This document shows, piece by piece, positions 7,501 to 8,607 of a DNA stretch of 8,607 bases. The stretch is from Rhodospirillaceae bacterium. GTDB lineage: Bacteria > Pseudomonadota > Alphaproteobacteria > Rhodospirillales > Magnetovibrionaceae. Each line of letters opens with the position of its first letter. Position 1 is the first letter of the stretch. Location: contig NVTL01000002.1 of the NCBI GenBank assembly GCA_002401565.1, positions 54,390-62,996 of the forward strand. The letters run 5' to 3'. A model generated the notes under the pieces. That model was not told the origin of the DNA. It was given only the letters and a program-made list of their open reading frames with translations, and did no database searches. The position numbers and the translations under genes were made by a program.

Positions 7501-7695
7501 ATCTGTTTATGCATTCTTTTAATGACTTTGTTTAAGCCATTTAACCTCTCAAATAAATCATATTTTGTTGTCTTGAATACAGTGAGCTTGGTTTTTTTAG
7601 GGGGTCTTAAGTTTTTTTTTACGGTGAAGGGATTAAACAGGTTCCTTTAACGTTATCGATATAGCAAACAAAACTTTAAAGTGACTTTCTCAAAT

Positions 7696-7729
7696 CTGTC
7701 AGGTTGCGGTCAGCGTCATCGTTTATAAA
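7696..7729 (+). promoter_or_regulatory. Pho-box-like activated promoter of the DUF4402 gene
   Basis: CTGTCAG (7696-7702), GTTG, CGGTCAG (7707-7713), then 10 bp, then TATAAA (7724-7729). The repeat length, 4-bp gap, 11-bp period and 10-bp distance to the -10 element are the same as in the oppositely oriented box at 7467-7500. A second perfect TATAAT lies at 7734-7739, 20 bp after the box, and may be an alternative -10. No good -35 hexamer fits either one, which supports activator dependence. A GTCA at 7715-7718 may extend the box. Confidence 0.65.
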
Positions 7730-7823
7730 TACCTATAATATATACAGAACCAATACATGCATGAGATCGTTTGAACACATTAACGACAAAGCTTTCCAAG
7801 CAAAATTTAAGAAAGATTGCCAA

Positions 7824-8318
7824 ATGAAAATTTCCTTAAAAATCGCCGCCGCTGCTGCTCTGACCTCCCTCGTGTTTTCAGGAGCTGCCAGTGCTGCAAG
7901 CCTAACAAGTACGGCAAGTGCGACAATCGCTACACCAATCGCCATTAGCCAAACCAGCCCTATGAGCTTTGGCACCGTTACTTCATCAGCATCAGCAGGC
8001 ACAGCCGTGTTGACCACCGCAAATGGTTTGACACCAACAGGTGGTGTCAGTTCATTGGGCGGCACACCCACCGCTGCTGGCTTCGCGGTTACAGGTTCAT
8101 CAGGCGCAACTTATTCAATCACTTTGCCAACAACGGCAACGCTTTCAAGCGGCGGGTCTTCTATGACCGTTAGTTCTTTTAACCACAGCGCAGGTAATAC
8201 ACCGACTTTGACGGGTGGCACAGCGACCTTTAAAGTTGGCGCAACCTTGAACATCAACGCAAACCAAGCGGCGGGTGCATACTCTGGTACCTATGCGGTT
8301 ACAACGAACTATAACTAA
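7824..8318 (+). CDS. Secreted DUF4402-family protein, candidate pilin/surface subunit
   Basis: From the ATG at 7824 the product is 164 residues with a typical signal peptide (MKISLKIAAAAALTSLVFSG, cleavage likely after ASA at 24). The reading frame extends further upstream, but only this start places the signal peptide at the N-terminus. An AAGAAAG sequence lies 8 bases before it. The mature part is Ala/Ser/Thr/Gly-rich, has no cysteine, and is predicted to be all beta. Family-like landmarks are the early beta-strand TPIAISQTSPMSFG (37-50), GFAVTGSSGATYSITLP (86-102), ATFKVGATLNI (134-144) and GAYSGTYAVTTNYN at the end. These fit DUF4402, a family of small exported proteins often found with chaperone-usher-like genes. 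It shares a promoter layout with the divergent usher-like gene and is followed by a strong terminator, consistent with a highly expressed subunit. Structural role is inferred. Confidence 0.85.
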   Translation: MKISLKIAAAAALTSLVFSGAASAASLTSTASATIATPIAISQTSPMSFGTVTSSASAGTAVLTTANGLTPTGGVSSLGGTPTAAGFAVTGSSGATYSITLPTTATLSSGGSSMTVSSFNHSAGNTPTLTGGTATFKVGATLNINANQAAGAYSGTYAVTTNYN

Positions 8319-8340
8319 GCTTAAGTTCGCTAATCTTATT

Positions 8341-8383
8341 AAAAGCCCGAGGGAAGACACATTGTCATGCCCTCGGGCTTTTT
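8341..8383 (+). terminator. Strong rho-independent terminator after the DUF4402 gene
   Basis: AAAAGCCCGAGGG (8341-8353) pairs perfectly with CCCTCGGGCTTTT (8370-8382), a 13-bp stem ending in a T-run. The 16-base loop contains a nested hairpin GACA-CAT-TGTC (8356-8366). It lies 22 bp after the stop codon. Because the stem has A-tracts on one side and T-tracts on the other, it could work in both directions, but no leftward gene ends here. Confidence 0.93.
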
Positions 8384-8459
8384 AAGTACATAAATAACGC
8401 TGTTCGGTGGCGAGCTCTTGTTTTATATTAGAGTATGGCCCTTAAAAGCGAGTTTTGAA

Positions 8460-8607
8460 ATGCCGAGCAAATTTACCTACAGTGCGTTGGCTAAAGCCAG
8501 TGTTGCCGCTGTTGCGGTGCAGGTCACTTTGTGCCTACCGCTCTATGTAAAAGCCGATTCAGCACTCGCCGGGGCCTCGGTCTTGATTACGGCTCAGCCT
8601 TCGGTTT
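8460..8607 (+). CDS. Second putative secreted protein (3' end outside the window)
   Basis: From the ATG at 8460 the frame is open for 49 codons to the window edge. It starts MPSKFTYSALAKASVAAVAV, a basic start followed by a hydrophobic stretch up to about residue 28, and then VKADSALAGASVLITAQPSV, which looks like a signal peptide and the first mature residues. AGCGAG about 7 bases upstream is a possible ribosome-binding site. A seven-codon frame (8435-8458) ends 1 bp before this ATG. Not enough is present to name a family. By position after the DUF4402 gene it could be another surface subunit, an adhesin or the missing chaperone. TATATT at 8424-8429 may be its -10 element. Confidence 0.5.
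   Translation, partial: MPSKFTYSALAKASVAAVAVQVTLCLPLYVKADSALAGASVLITAQPSV

Larger units (their letters stand above)
7441..7823. other. 383-bp divergent intergenic control region
   Basis: No gene is supported here. The region separates the leftward usher-like gene from the rightward DUF4402 gene. It contains a matched pair of direct-repeat promoter boxes, one near each end and each facing outward. Between them are two T-tracts (T7 at 7592-7598 and T9 at 7612-7620, starts 20 bp apart, so roughly on the same helix face), and two small palindromes, TATCGATA (7653-7660) and ACTTTAAAGT (7673-7682). The rightward transcript would have a leader of roughly 80 bases. It includes a five-codon minimal reading frame (7757-7774) that I do not consider a gene. 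Confidence 0.75.

Noticed and set aside
7704..7823. Upstream extension of the DUF4402 reading frame (TTG at 7704 or ATG at 7761)
   Set aside because: It would bury the signal peptide 20-40 residues inside the protein and would overlap the promoter box and -10 elements. The ATG at 7824 places the signal peptide at the N-terminus.
8400..8433. Third direct-repeat box upstream of the partial gene at 8460
   Set aside because: CTGTTCG is present, but the second half-site position reads CGAGCTC and the -10-like TATATT is at the wrong distance.

Overview
The window most resembles an alphaproteobacterial chromosome of moderate GC content. The main reason is an AapJ/BztA-type amino-acid-binding protein, a family typical of Alphaproteobacteria, together with REC-GGDEF and REC-REC-HPt signalling proteins and a DUF4402 surface protein. 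The taxonomic call is an inference from protein style. Nothing in the window identifies a genus.

Left part (1-4467), signal transduction. A leftward gene group encodes a REC-GGDEF diguanylate cyclase (1442-2449), an AapJ-like periplasmic solute-binding protein (376-1386), and the N-terminus of a membrane sensor with a TorS-like helical domain (1-335, running off the window). A divergent rightward gene encodes a REC-REC-HPt phosphorelay protein (2576-3754). It converges, with only 2 bp between stop codons, on a leftward OmpR-family response regulator (3757-4431). Together these look like the parts of a multistep phosphorelay: ligand binding, sensor, REC/HPt relay, then a DNA-binding output and a c-di-GMP output. 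No ABC permease or ATPase accompanies the binding protein.

Right part (4564-8607), surface structure. A large leftward gene (4564-7440) encodes an usher-like outer-membrane protein with an N-terminal domain, a plug-like segment inside a predicted beta-barrel, and SdrD-B/CNA-B-like beta-sandwich repeats at the C-terminus. Divergent from it, across a 383-bp intergenic region, is a small secreted DUF4402 protein (7824-8318), a candidate pilin or surface subunit. A strong terminator follows it, and then a second secreted protein that runs off the window (8460-8607).

The most notable observation is in the 383-bp region. Both divergent genes are preceded by the same kind of box: two 7-bp GTCAG-containing direct repeats with 11-bp periodicity, then exactly 10 bp, then a TATAA(A/C) -10 element. 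This is the layout of PhoB/OmpR-family activated promoters. It suggests the usher-like protein and the DUF4402 subunit form one co-regulated system. The activator could be a PhoB orthologue elsewhere or the OmpR-family regulator encoded next to the usher gene.
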